Below are positions 40,501 through 46,024 of a stretch of DNA of 64,000 nucleotides, in pieces. The stretch's first letter is position 1. Each line of letters begins with the position of its first letter. The DNA is taken from IMG/VR virus record IMGVR_UViG_3300044535_002275, positions 1 to 64,000 of that record; one strand, 5' to 3'. The position numbers were made by a program, and so were the translations under genes. The notes beneath the pieces were generated by a model that worked only from the letters and a program-made list of their open reading frames with translations, was not told where the DNA came from and did not search any database. The stretch comes from a virus.

Positions 40501-42458
40501 ACGGTCATGGATTCCCTACTGCTGCTTTGAGATTCACATATCTTCCAGCTACATTGTCATACAGTTTTGACGGCTTGTTGGAAAATACAGTATCCATTAG
40601 AGTATGGAATCAGACTTTGGGGTTTGAATTAAATCCTGTTACTAATTATTCTATTAATTGGAATAATCTCAGTATCTCTATTAATTCAGGTGTGTCCAAC
40701 GGACAAATTATTGTTGTAACTGCTTATGGATTGGGCGGTGGCAATCAGTTGTATAACAATTCTTACAACGGAGTTGAGGTTGGAAATTCTCTGATACTGC
40801 CAGTGGCTACCAGTTTGATTAATGAAATGGTGATATTTGTAAACGGTCAGCTGATAACAAGCTACACCTACTCTGTCTATGAAACTTATGAAACAAGAGT
40901 TGAGTTCAGTAATACATATACCGCCAGCGACTATGTGGTTGTTTCAGTGTTGGGAGTTTCGACACCGATTGCTGGACGATCATGGAGTACACCGCAGACT
41001 CAATATTTCTTATCTGCAGGAGAATTGGCCTATACTTTGTCAAATAGTTTATCTGGCACAAACCCAGCTAATCTTATTGTAGAGAAAAACGGTATCAGAG
41101 CCCGACCTGCTGAAAGTGTTGAGTATATCGATGACGGCTCTAGCCTGCAATTCTATCTACCGACCAGAGGTGGATATAGTCAAGGCTTGGTATCTGACAA
41201 CGATGTAACAGTCTATATCGATAATACTCCCTTAACATTAGGCACAGAGTTTGTAGTAGATCCGTGGGACGGTGTTACTCCGCGTACAGTTACACTAACT
41301 GCACCTCCTCCGGCTGGATCAATTGTGCTAATTTCTGTGCGAACTGCTGCTCAATATTATCTGTCAGGAAATACCTTAATTTGGAAAAATTCTGGATCAC
41401 TTATTCCAGTAGCAGGAGATATTATTTCTGTTACAACATGGAATGATACTTCAGAGCAAGGCATATTAACGCAGGTGTTTGCCGGGCCCACTTCAGAAGG
41501 CGTACAAATAACACAACCGTACGATACAACAGACTTTGACCTTGCTACAGTCACAGGTGATCCAGGATCATTTGATTATAGCGAAGGTACTATTACGCAA
41601 ACTAATTCGTTTGATACTGGTAGAGAAATATTAAATTCGTCTCGGTTAGAAGTTTCGTTAGATGGCATCTATCTATTTGAAGGTATAGGATATTCAGTCA
41701 ACGGTTCTATAGTAAACATTGCTGGCGCACCAATCAGTGCTGCTCAAATTGTTGCTATCACCAGTTTTACCCAAACTGTGGTACCTGGAGAAATTGGATT
41801 TAGAATTTTCCAAGACATGAGAGGACTGCAATCTACCTATAGAATTAATGAACTAGCCACAACAGAATTAGCACAGCCTCTTTCTGCTACTGATGAAATA
41901 ATCTATGTAGTTAATGCTGAGGCTTTGGCCGAGCCTAACTTAGAACTAGGTTTATTTGGATTAATAACAATCAATGGCGAACGTATATCATATCGTACAC
42001 GAAATTTGGCAAACAACACCTTAAGCGGATTGCGTCGAGGTACTGCCGGAACTGCTGCCGACAGTCATATTTCAGGTGCCGAGGTATACGATATCGGACG
42101 AGGAGAATTGTTGCCTAGAGAAGATCAAGATTATATACAATCACAAGATTATCTAGCCAACGGAACTACTACAGTTTTTGTAACTGATGATATTGTGTTA
42201 ACTGGGCTTACGGTGGCGCAACAAAATCGTGCTGTAGAAGTCTATGTTGGTGGATTGTTGCAATCGGGCGGATACCAGGTAACTAGTGTTGCTCCAGTTG
42301 CAGTTGCATTTAATACTGCTCCTACTGCCAACTATCAAGTAACACTATTAGTGCGCCGCGGAGTCAGTTGGTATACTCCGGGTCCAGGTACTGCTAGCGA
42401 TGGTGTTCCCTTACAAGAACAGCAGACTACAGCCGCAAGGTTTATCCGTGGTGATTAA
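28527..42458 (+). CDS. Giant baseplate/tail structural protein (4643 residues) with propeller repeats
   Basis: One uninterrupted frame of 13.9 kb starting 2 bases after gene 6, where T4 has 7 and 8. The N-terminus (RRTVDLLPEIFRTDTNRKFL, LTQEPN, then YYSWDPFCDLDKFVNYNQYY) matches large structural proteins I know from marine T4-type phages. Residues about 2265-3030 carry FG-GAP-like repeats (FGASV..VGAPG, FGYSV..VGAPA, FGHSI..VGAPD, FGYKV..VGSPF, FGASI..VGSPG), implying a beta-propeller. Residues 3580-3650 hold DFVVDYIKEVKPYHVQIREF. Near 3712, GGSGYTVPPVV and GSGYSTTAEI form a fibre-type repeat. Several DGxxxxxDYxxxG modules follow. The role is a wedge or peripheral baseplate subunit, perhaps a fusion. 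No frameshift is seen. Confidence 0.85.
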   Translation: MATRRTVDLLPEIFRTDTNRKFLGATLDQLTQEPNLIRTQGYVGRRVGPGVNPADNYVVESTAARTDYQLEPGVIFLQPETTRAIDAITYPGMLDALNLQGADTTRQDRLFKSQYYSWDPFCDLDKFVNYNQYYWLPAGPDSVDIFGTPIALTDSWEITRIDTGYTFSDIAGENPVLTLVRGGNYTFDVNQPGNNFWIQAAPGINGKMPYANNISSRDVLGVINNGEDQGSVQFNVPLKSAQDFYYSLSSIGEVDLVTDLKFNQINNVYVDQFFAQYPNGIDGISDLNGRTIVFTNTIADAEAGGWEVTTQFDPLVRTAPVDQPDPLNGFPGSYDVELFDQTTAITNQSQRYSVWQIQYVLDNQGNAYMQLGSIRLVPNLSKFTVLFGTVNASTQWYKNASGFFEQIPLLTAVLDTLWYQDGTNPEIFGRIKLVDAGQELIIDANDIVGAKNYTSPNGVTLTNGLKVQFRGEVAPAQFQNLEYYVEGVGTGPGIDVRVGFIDGEAYFGPSHIYQGRRMTGNVHSDLVFQQYIYDTVEESLVNVGSGAPEGAPLATQGQLGANIGNGIKLLPVTEFVTPEKYTRSATIPYDSTPYDASPYDARLNAPQNSDYITINRAGRDLNAWTRSNRWFHIEVIRATADYNNQTLVLDNSLRAKRPIIEFRAGLNLYNFGTQGKTPVNVVDFTVTDAFSTINGQLGYSTDGYTFLQGSRVIFAADTDPAVRNQIWEVTFIDPNNSGIKIIDLVPVVNGLALRNQTVVVLSGNLQQGKSYWFDGAVWQPAQEKTQINQPPLFDVFDNDGNSFGDLSVYPSSTFNGSQLFGYAIGTGRTDDILGFPLRYLNINNVGDIVFENYLYTDSFLYVEDNVSEELAVSSGFIRQYIDRVTFTDEIGWQTAAAPSQSRQLFKFSYDELPLELDIAVDTNTTFTPLQIFVEGTFIDPENYVYETTATTTVITLLLDIPVGTVIEVQALSNQASTVGFYQVPANLENNPLNENSDSFTLGTIRTHYESIGQNLRNIEGPINGANNSRDLGNILRYGDVIIQNSSPVALTGVFLRQQQFELFSALDFNNQEYAKFKNLLLDLTTRGDFENFTPTQILDIVLQEISLGRSELSPFYWSDMLPAGETFTENTYTYSVISTPVFDTLQTYDFESSNFKGLLVFLNGSLLTKDYEYIVSDDSPTLTITAPLAIGDSIRIREYPTTYGSYVPNTPTKIGLYPSFKPAIYIDETYLSPRAVIRGHDGSITVAFSDVRDQVLLEFETRIFNNLKIQSTVPLVAADVTPGQFRTTDYTLTEINQILSTDFLSWIGWNKLDYTSQTYLENNPFTYNYSQSANVLTKAPSIGAWRGIYNYFYDTYTPNTTPWEMLGLAEEPSWWQEEYGPGPYTSGNTVLWDDLAAGIIRDPQGAYIDPRYVRPELLSVLPVGSEGELLNPLDCTVGNFDATSFRRSWVFGDDGPVENAWRTSSAWPFAVMRLLALTNPAKFFSLFADRDRYVYNPAIEQFLWDGRYRLDAKKLTPLYGNGVSKASYLDWIIDYNRQLGLNSTNKLTLTLNNIDVRLCWRTGSFTDKRYLKILTERSAPDSQNTSFVLPDESYQLLLYKNQPFERIIYSSVVVQKTESGYVVLGYSNQDPYFEALVSRPGPNSVDIAAGNVSVRLSTDYTDNTVRIPYGFEFSNTTGVCDFLAGYGQLLEQQGLIFENRENGYTLNWLQMAQEFLYWTQQGWAVGSIINLNPAATSISIERPQAVVDSINTYTPENIILNQNRQALPVSELIVDRLDNLFRVTTTTSNTINYIQLKFTAFEHLVVIDNRSIFADLIYQPVTGVRQSRVLVSGWLSGDWTGRLNAPGFILNQDNIVEWVPNRKYAKGEIVLFKNEYWAAGTIIQPSQQFNYNEWVKSDYADIQKGLLPNAANASDQLSTAYSVYDANLESEVDLFSYGLIGFRPREYMQALNLDDVSQVNLYQQFLKSKGTLQSAELFSLADLGKETAEYNIYEYWAILRSAYGATANRSYFELLLNQALLPSDPSLVQVVLPGQESPADQAILLQNVWKSSTKLTSPNILPTSVPAETDRNLPSAGYPNLEDVDITAFDLVAVENSDALIGDIGVGTTIWVAKVNNYDWNVYRAQLVNAGITQVSDNLEGRALVEFDSVHGLTTGDLLVIKFFNDEINGIYRVGAIPSITTLLIDYVFTGLQTTFTGTGIGFTLETARVSQASDIVNLPYAKQLPPGVRIWVDNNGNGRWTVIEKTDPFTSPFTVVPDAIVENSRFGASVAQGFQNLSSLVGAPGYNPSGLAAAPGAVYTYVKTDANTYKQNSILQLGTTGTAGYGNAIDMGDQQWAIIGASDSLSGQGYASIVYRNPASNVFQQWQILSIDSGSIVTAADEFGYSVTMSQDERWIYVGAPAGNRVYAYGRVDYQTQSVEYIAGASQNLYNYTDHIVIDIDDQIVVANGTVLLTLGIDYLVSGQNIAFPVPPLAGSLITISRRNSASFLGDGSTTSFNLDMLYSATNDYSVSVEVDGILQRPVTDYSVDGSKNLVFVAAPVDQSEIFVRAQTYFTPVATITASGLSASDRFGHSISTTTDGRHLLVGAPDRTYTDPVTSEVYVEAGAVYVFDRSAQNFQVTDASDQTYTTELPLVTPTQVLLNNAALINSSGSIGGQYSTAGQTVTVTASLSVGDIISVETNQFNLVQVIRSDQVDAGSKFGYKVDQCVNDCSLYVGSPFADSVLPESGKVEFNINQSRFYGTITSTIANPTLTTGDFVRINNFFVEITGTTIEQLVEDINNAALPNVQASSTPNLTLIANGTTKSFDVGSIYSAAESYTTVVYVNDVLQTSGVNYNYSSATQQITFTIAPESGSRIVVVSGRITVSAKNVQAAPALSKLIVSPGTGTAFIDIGWPIYAWQQTIVSPVEQDFAHFGESIFISDNTVTLVIGAPNGTAIQFDTFDNDTTTFDADSITFFDTVPQSGVVYTYDYLPSSTQSVTNPAQFVFGQQIFDNSINSLDQFGASIDYTTGTLLVGSPGSDFSDSQANYGRIVELINPDQSSAWVVTRTQQPVVDIDLLNTVYMYDRVSNNTKQYFDYFDPLQGRLLGAVAQNIDYIGAVDPAAYNVGPVGNYGSSWTQERVGEIWWDISTVRFLDTNQDDVVYASRRWGQIFPGSVVRVSQWIASSVPPTEYTGPGVPVNLFSYVISTSLNEQGIFGTTYYFWVTGISTVNRAAKKTLSIETITQYINSPKSSGISYIAPINASTVAIYNGLSYISAEDTVLHIEYDQQINDDAVHVEYQLVPQDREDGFLSDSLYLKMQDSLCGVDTQGNLVPDPFLSISEQYGVQARPRQSMFVNRFAALRNYLGRSNTVLKQFPIAETRRFNLLNSQEPEPSSFSGAWDFRVANYEELTYQNLSEVPFGYRYLVANDSTNRGLWTIYQTVPGVIPGSKELTLVRVQNYDTKQFWSYIDWYLPGYNPLTRILIEVPTYSALDTISVPNGSSVKVTANAQGKFEIYQYLNNEWVRVALQDGTIEFSSTLWNYIEGRFGFDTEVFDAQFFDQEPVIETRKIIQAINQELFIGELLIERNRLLILMFNYILSEQQAPTWLTKTSLIDVDHTIRDLVPFQNYRRDNQDFVVDYIKEVKPYHVQIREFNLIYKGFDQYNGTVNDFDLPAFWDPAQNLFISPVLDNVGNLSTTSSFAATDPIWTTFPWNQWYQNYLLSIESVSVVNGGSGYTVPPVVIVVGEAEVTAEMTARINSAGSVISIDVVNPGSGYSTTAEIILEGGNGTGAQAVAVMGNPLVRDIVTTIKYDRYQYQTDIVTWQSGVSYDNGTLVRFDNRVWSASSDDSSAVSGDSFDPQQWTLVPAGNLTGVDRTMGYYVPTVNQPGLDLALLISGVDYPGVQVAGPNFSQNTGFDVGNFDINPFDNIAFGPEGLPTYDPAILDAIYESEFTDPYLGIGPTAINIDGGEFVDTYSSHAPEELVPGAIFDTLDIRVFTTPGSDWVGDGHGFPTAALRFTYLPATLSYSFDGLLENTVSIRVWNQTLGFELNPVTNYSINWNNLSISINSGVSNGQIIVVTAYGLGGGNQLYNNSYNGVEVGNSLILPVATSLINEMVIFVNGQLITSYTYSVYETYETRVEFSNTYTASDYVVVSVLGVSTPIAGRSWSTPQTQYFLSAGELAYTLSNSLSGTNPANLIVEKNGIRARPAESVEYIDDGSSLQFYLPTRGGYSQGLVSDNDVTVYIDNTPLTLGTEFVVDPWDGVTPRTVTLTAPPPAGSIVLISVRTAAQYYLSGNTLIWKNSGSLIPVAGDIISVTTWNDTSEQGILTQVFAGPTSEGVQITQPYDTTDFDLATVTGDPGSFDYSEGTITQTNSFDTGREILNSSRLEVSLDGIYLFEGIGYSVNGSIVNIAGAPISAAQIVAITSFTQTVVPGEIGFRIFQDMRGLQSTYRINELATTELAQPLSATDEIIYVVNAEALAEPNLELGLFGLITINGERISYRTRNLANNTLSGLRRGTAGTAADSHISGAEVYDIGRGELLPREDQDYIQSQDYLANGTTTVFVTDDIVLTGLTVAQQNRAVEVYVGGLLQSGGYQVTSVAPVAVAFNTAPTANYQVTLLVRRGVSWYTPGPGTASDGVPLQEQQTTAARFIRGD

Positions 42459-42462
42459 ACAG

Positions 42463-42470
42463 CATAAATA
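42463..42470 (+). promoter_or_regulatory. Late promoter-like motif after the giant gene
   Basis: CATAAATA starts 4 bases after the giant gene's stop and only 5 bases before the next ATG. If used for that small gene the message would be leaderless; it may instead serve the gene at 42625. Confidence 0.35.
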
Positions 42471-42475
42471 ATATC

Positions 42476-42628
42476 ATGAACGATAATAAAGATACTAATT
42501 CTCAGCCAGCAAAACCACAAAATTCTGTGGCCACGAAGCCCAACGAAACCGGGTCGGTGTATATTGAATCCTTTATTAAGATTCATGACCCAAATACTCA
42601 AGAAGTGTTAGTGGAGAAACGAGCATGA
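42476..42628 (+). CDS. Small 50-residue protein resembling the start of its downstream neighbour
   Basis: Encodes 50 residues: a polar Asn/Pro/Lys-rich start, then GSVYIESFIKIHDPNTQEVL. This aligns with the N-terminus of the next protein (GPVTIEGFLKIYDPNNGEIF). Its stop overlaps the next ATG (ATGA), so the two are likely translated together. It looks like a partial duplication retained as a separate peptide, or a conserved docking motif. No ribosome site is visible. Function is unknown. Confidence 0.6.
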   Translation: MNDNKDTNSQPAKPQNSVATKPNETGSVYIESFIKIHDPNTQEVLVEKRA

Positions 42629-43230
42629 TGTCTTTAGGCCCAGTGACTATAGAAGGTTTTTTAAAGATATATGACCCAAACAATGGGGAAATTTTTGTTG
42701 ACAAACACAATGCAATTCATTATGAAAATATGAGTATTGCATTGGCTCAGTCCCTGGCAAATAAAAATCTAGGCTACATCTACGCCATGGCCTTTGGCAA
42801 CGGCGGATCTAGTGTGGATCCCACTGGTGTTATTACCTATTTGCCGCCGAATGTAACAGGACAAAATGCCGATCTTTATAATCAAACTTTTATTAAAGTG
42901 GTAGATGATAATAGCCCAGCAAATACTGATCCTACACGCAACAATCTTTCTGTATTGCATACATCGGGGCGAGTTTATACTGATGTTTTAGTAACTTGTT
43001 TGTTAGATTATGGTGAACCCACTGGTCAACAGGCATTTGATAACAGCACCAATTTTAATGGTGAATATGTATTTGATGAACTGGGATTAAAAGCCTGGGA
43101 AGGGACTTCAAGTGAGTTGATGTTGATTACTCATGTTATTTTTCACCCGGTACAAAAGAGCCTTAATCGTCAAATACAGATCGACTATACTGTGCGTATA
43201 CAAACACTTACTAACCTAAGTGCGACATAA
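42625..43230 (+). CDS. Structural protein of unknown role, 201 residues
   Basis: Residues 1-70 (GPVTIEGFLKIYDPNNGEIF, ALAQSLANKNLGYIYAMAFG, NGGSSVDPTG) and the ending FHPVQKSLNRQIQIDYTVRI are of a type I recall beside baseplate and fibre genes in marine T4-type phages. The composition is beta-rich, without signal or membrane segment. Position between the giant protein and the fibre genes suggests a baseplate or fibre-attachment subunit. The start could be either of two adjacent ATGs. Confidence 0.72.
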   Translation: MMSLGPVTIEGFLKIYDPNNGEIFVDKHNAIHYENMSIALAQSLANKNLGYIYAMAFGNGGSSVDPTGVITYLPPNVTGQNADLYNQTFIKVVDDNSPANTDPTRNNLSVLHTSGRVYTDVLVTCLLDYGEPTGQQAFDNSTNFNGEYVFDELGLKAWEGTSSELMLITHVIFHPVQKSLNRQIQIDYTVRIQTLTNLSAT

Positions 43231-43233
43231 ATA
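43226..43233 (+). promoter_or_regulatory. Late promoter-like motif overlapping a stop codon
   Basis: CATAAATA overlaps the TAA stop of the preceding gene, 25 bases upstream of a second copy at 43251. Part of it is fixed by the stop codon, so it may be chance. Confidence 0.3.
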
Positions 43234-43250
43234 TGCGTATAGAAACCTAC

Positions 43251-43258
43251 CATAAATA
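43251..43258 (+). promoter_or_regulatory. Late promoter-like motif before the fibre gene
   Basis: CATAAATA ends 22 bases before the ATG at 43281, with GGACGGAG as ribosome site between them. Spacing matches the motifs before genes 48 and 6. Confidence 0.5.
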
Positions 43259-43280
43259 CTGACAGGACGGAGTAAAGAAA

Positions 43281-44642
43281 ATGGCATATACAATTAATTT
43301 AACTGATGGCACCATATTTGCTACTATTGCAGATGGTACTATCAACACCAGCTCAAGTATGATTTTAGTTGGTAAAAACTACGCTGGCTACGGTGAATTC
43401 CTAGATGAAAACTTCATTCATCTTTTGGAAAATGGATCCAACTCCGTTCCTCCAGGTGCTCCGTTAACTGGACAACTTTGGTGGGACAAAGCCAATAGTC
43501 TGATGAAAGTCTACACTGGTACAACATTTAAAACTATCAGTGCAGCTACTGCCAGTGCTACAGCGCCAACCAACAACGTCACCGGTGATATTTGGTGGGA
43601 TACTACCAATCAGCAGATGAAAGTCTGGAACGGTACTAGTTTTACTCTTGTAGGTCCTGCCAGCAGTGCTGGACAAGGAACTTCAGGTGCTATCGTAGAC
43701 ACAGTGACAGACAACGTTGCAGTTGATCATGTTGTTATCAAAATGTTTGTAAACGACGTAATTGTTGCAATCATTTCAAAAGATGCTACATTCACTCCTC
43801 AAGTTGCGCTGTCGGGCTTTGCAACCATTGGGCCCGGTATGCAACTCAGTACAACTGTCAGCAATAACTTATTCCGTGGTACTGCATCTAATTCCAGTTT
43901 GTTAGACGGAGTTGCAAGAACTGCATTTTTAAGATCTGATACCAATTCTACTACCACTGGTACTCTTGGTGTACTTAACGATACCGGTTTGACTGTAGGT
44001 GCTGACCAAGATGCTAAGATTTCTGTTTCCACAGTTACTTCTGCTGTCAACATTCAGAATCAAACACAAGATGCTAACATTGCTATTCAGGTCAATGACG
44101 GCGGTTCTACCACAACAGCATTATTAGTTAACGGTGCTACTAGCCAAGTAGGCGTATTAGGCATTACTAATCTTAACGCCAGCGGCGTAGGTAACATCGG
44201 CGCAGCAGGTGCAGCATTTAACACAGTGTTTGCTACTGCTACCACAGCTCTTTATGCTGACGTGGCAGAAAGATTTGCAGCCGACGAAGAGTATATGCCT
44301 GGAACCGTGGTTGAAATTGGTGGAGAAGCAGAAATCACCAAAGCGGTCAATGAACTGAGCGAAAATGTATTCGGGGTCATAAGTACTAGAGCTGCATATC
44401 TCATGAACTCGGGTGCAGGAACAGATTCAACTCATCCTCCTATCGCAATGACAGGTCGCGTTCCAGTAAGAGTATCGGGTATAATTCGTAAAGGTGATCG
44501 ATTAGTTGCAGCTGGTAACGGTCTGGCAAGGTCTGCTCGTGCTAACGAAGCAACTGCGTTCAACGTAATTGGTCGTGCATTAGAAAATAAGACAACCGAC
44601 GACGAGGGCGTAATCGAAGCCATAGTTACAATTAATAATTAA
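43281..44642 (+). CDS. Tail fibre-like protein with intramolecular-chaperone-like C-terminus
   Basis: A 453-residue protein. Two copies of a GQLWWDKANSLMKVYTGTTF / GDIWWDTTNQQMKVWNGTSF unit near residues 65 and 105 are typical of phage fibres. The C-terminal 130 residues (ADVAERFAADEEYMPGTVVE, FGVISTRAAYLMNS, GRVPVRVSGIIRKGDRLV) are the conserved end found in many fibre proteins and resemble the self-cleaving Peptidase_G2-type chaperone domain. Whether cleavage occurs here is not shown. It probably contributes to host recognition. Confidence 0.8.
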   Translation: MAYTINLTDGTIFATIADGTINTSSSMILVGKNYAGYGEFLDENFIHLLENGSNSVPPGAPLTGQLWWDKANSLMKVYTGTTFKTISAATASATAPTNNVTGDIWWDTTNQQMKVWNGTSFTLVGPASSAGQGTSGAIVDTVTDNVAVDHVVIKMFVNDVIVAIISKDATFTPQVALSGFATIGPGMQLSTTVSNNLFRGTASNSSLLDGVARTAFLRSDTNSTTTGTLGVLNDTGLTVGADQDAKISVSTVTSAVNIQNQTQDANIAIQVNDGGSTTTALLVNGATSQVGVLGITNLNASGVGNIGAAGAAFNTVFATATTALYADVAERFAADEEYMPGTVVEIGGEAEITKAVNELSENVFGVISTRAAYLMNSGAGTDSTHPPIAMTGRVPVRVSGIIRKGDRLVAAGNGLARSARANEATAFNVIGRALENKTTDDEGVIEAIVTINN

Positions 44643-44653
44643 CGGAACAAAAC

Positions 44654-45637
44654 ATGACTTATTCATTAGGTGGATTAATCCAAGCAGCAGATTACAATGG
44701 ATTTGTGGCCAATACTGTTGGCGCTAACGTTAACGGTATATGGGGCGCAGGATCAACCGACAGTGGTTACGGACAATCTGCATTGTCTACTGTGTCTGCA
44801 GCAGGAACTATTACAGCGACTCAGTGGGCATCGTTGGTTAATACTATAAGTTCTATGGCTAGTCATCAAGGCACTACTATTACTGCAAGATCGGCACCAG
44901 TTGCTGGTAACACAATTACTATTTTGAGCAACCTCAACACCGATCTTACTAATCTCACTACTAATCGTGGTAACGCTGCAGCATCTGGATCACAGTTTAC
45001 TGGATGGACAGGTACTGCTAGCAAAACCACAGGAACTGGATCTGGTACTACTGCTTGGACAATTACTTTTACTCATACAATTACCTGGGCAAGTGCAGCA
45101 GCAGCAAGATATTTTTTCAACGCCGGCGGCAGAATCAAATGGGAAACAAGTAAAACTGCAGATGCAACAGAAGCTGATACTGAGTGGAACGATTTGGCCA
45201 ATACCTTAGTAGGTGATATTTTTATCACCGGAGGAACAGGATCCCAGACCATTGCCGGAACATCGTACACAGGAACCACAAAAATAGGTGGAACAGGATC
45301 TCCTAACATTCTGTTGACTACAACTGGTTGGTACGATCTTACAACGTCGGATACCAACATTTACAGACAGTTTGCTGATACAGCACCTTACACTGGACAG
45401 TATATCAACATTGCGGCCAAAACAGCTGGGTCAGGAACACAATTGGTACTTACTACAACCTGGGTTGATCCCGGTGGATCAGGCGCAGGATCAACTGACG
45501 CTATTTCTGGTGGCACTGCTACTACCGGTATCTCGTTTGGTACAGCGCCAGCTACAGTGGTAACTTATTTCCCTCCTTCGGCTACTTATCTCAGCAACAC
45601 CTGGGGTACACCTACTGTTGCCGCTACAACTGCTTAA
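44654..45637 (+). CDS. Putative fibre or virion surface protein, 327 residues
   Basis: A Gly/Thr/Ser/Ala-rich beta protein. The N-terminus (ADYNGFVANTVGANVNGIWG, GYGQSALSTV, ATQWASLVNTISSMASHQGT) belongs to a type common in marine phages and usually found near fibre genes; I cannot name a function. A GGA ribosome site precedes the ATG. It is the last gene before a strong terminator and so closes the virion module. A fibre or adhesin subunit is the likeliest role. Confidence 0.72.
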   Translation: MTYSLGGLIQAADYNGFVANTVGANVNGIWGAGSTDSGYGQSALSTVSAAGTITATQWASLVNTISSMASHQGTTITARSAPVAGNTITILSNLNTDLTNLTTNRGNAAASGSQFTGWTGTASKTTGTGSGTTAWTITFTHTITWASAAAARYFFNAGGRIKWETSKTADATEADTEWNDLANTLVGDIFITGGTGSQTIAGTSYTGTTKIGGTGSPNILLTTTGWYDLTTSDTNIYRQFADTAPYTGQYINIAAKTAGSGTQLVLTTTWVDPGGSGAGSTDAISGGTATTGISFGTAPATVVTYFPPSATYLSNTWGTPTVAATTA

Positions 45638-45658
45638 TTAATAAATCAAGCAATTTTG

Positions 45659-45692
45659 GTAAAGGACTTTCGATAAGTCCTTTACTTTTATC
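45659..45692 (+). terminator. Strong rho-independent terminator closing the virion operon
   Basis: GTAAAGGACTT, loop TCGAT, AAGTCCTTTAC form a perfect 11-bp stem, followed by TTTTATCT. It lies 22 bases after the last virion gene. Confidence 0.88.
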
Positions 45693-45709
45693 TACATTTA
45701 CTGTATAAT
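45681..45709 (+). promoter_or_regulatory. Sigma70-like promoter for the accessory gene run
   Basis: TTTACT (45681-45686) and TATAAT (45704-45709) are separated by 17 bases. The -35 box overlaps the terminator stem. The expected start of the RNA falls at or beside the ATG at 45716, giving a leaderless or almost leaderless message. Confidence 0.6.
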
Positions 45710-45715
45710 CAAAAG

Positions 45716-46024
45716 ATGGATAATAATGACCTTGTTAAACAGGCTCGTAGCCGTTTTGATCATGCAGCGGCCAAGCGAGTTCTTAAAGAAAAATACGAAG
45801 CCAAAATGTTGTTTGCTTACAACGGTGGCATGTGGAGAGCTGGTCCCGAACTGAACACAATGATTTTTACCTGCGGGCGTGTGGGAGAAATTGTTTTACC
45901 AGATTTGTACGAAACTCCAATCAAAGTTGATTCCGCTGAATTAATGAAGCTGAGCCAGGAACGCTGGAATGAACAAATGAATGCCTGGTTGATCGAACAC
46001 GAAGAATTATCTCGACTACGATGA
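45716..46024 (+). CDS. Unknown 102-residue protein, first gene of the accessory run
   Basis: No recognised domain. The middle (MLFAYNGGMWRAGPELNTMI, then GEIVLPDLYETPIKV) looks like a small beta-rich fold, followed by a helical Trp/Glu-rich C-terminus. No ribosome site precedes the ATG, which sits 6 bases after a TATAAT box. The stop overlaps the next start by four bases. Similar small proteins occur in marine T4-type phages, to my recollection without known function. Confidence 0.72.
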   Translation: MDNNDLVKQARSRFDHAAAKRVLKEKYEAKMLFAYNGGMWRAGPELNTMIFTCGRVGEIVLPDLYETPIKVDSAELMKLSQERWNEQMNAWLIEHEELSRLR

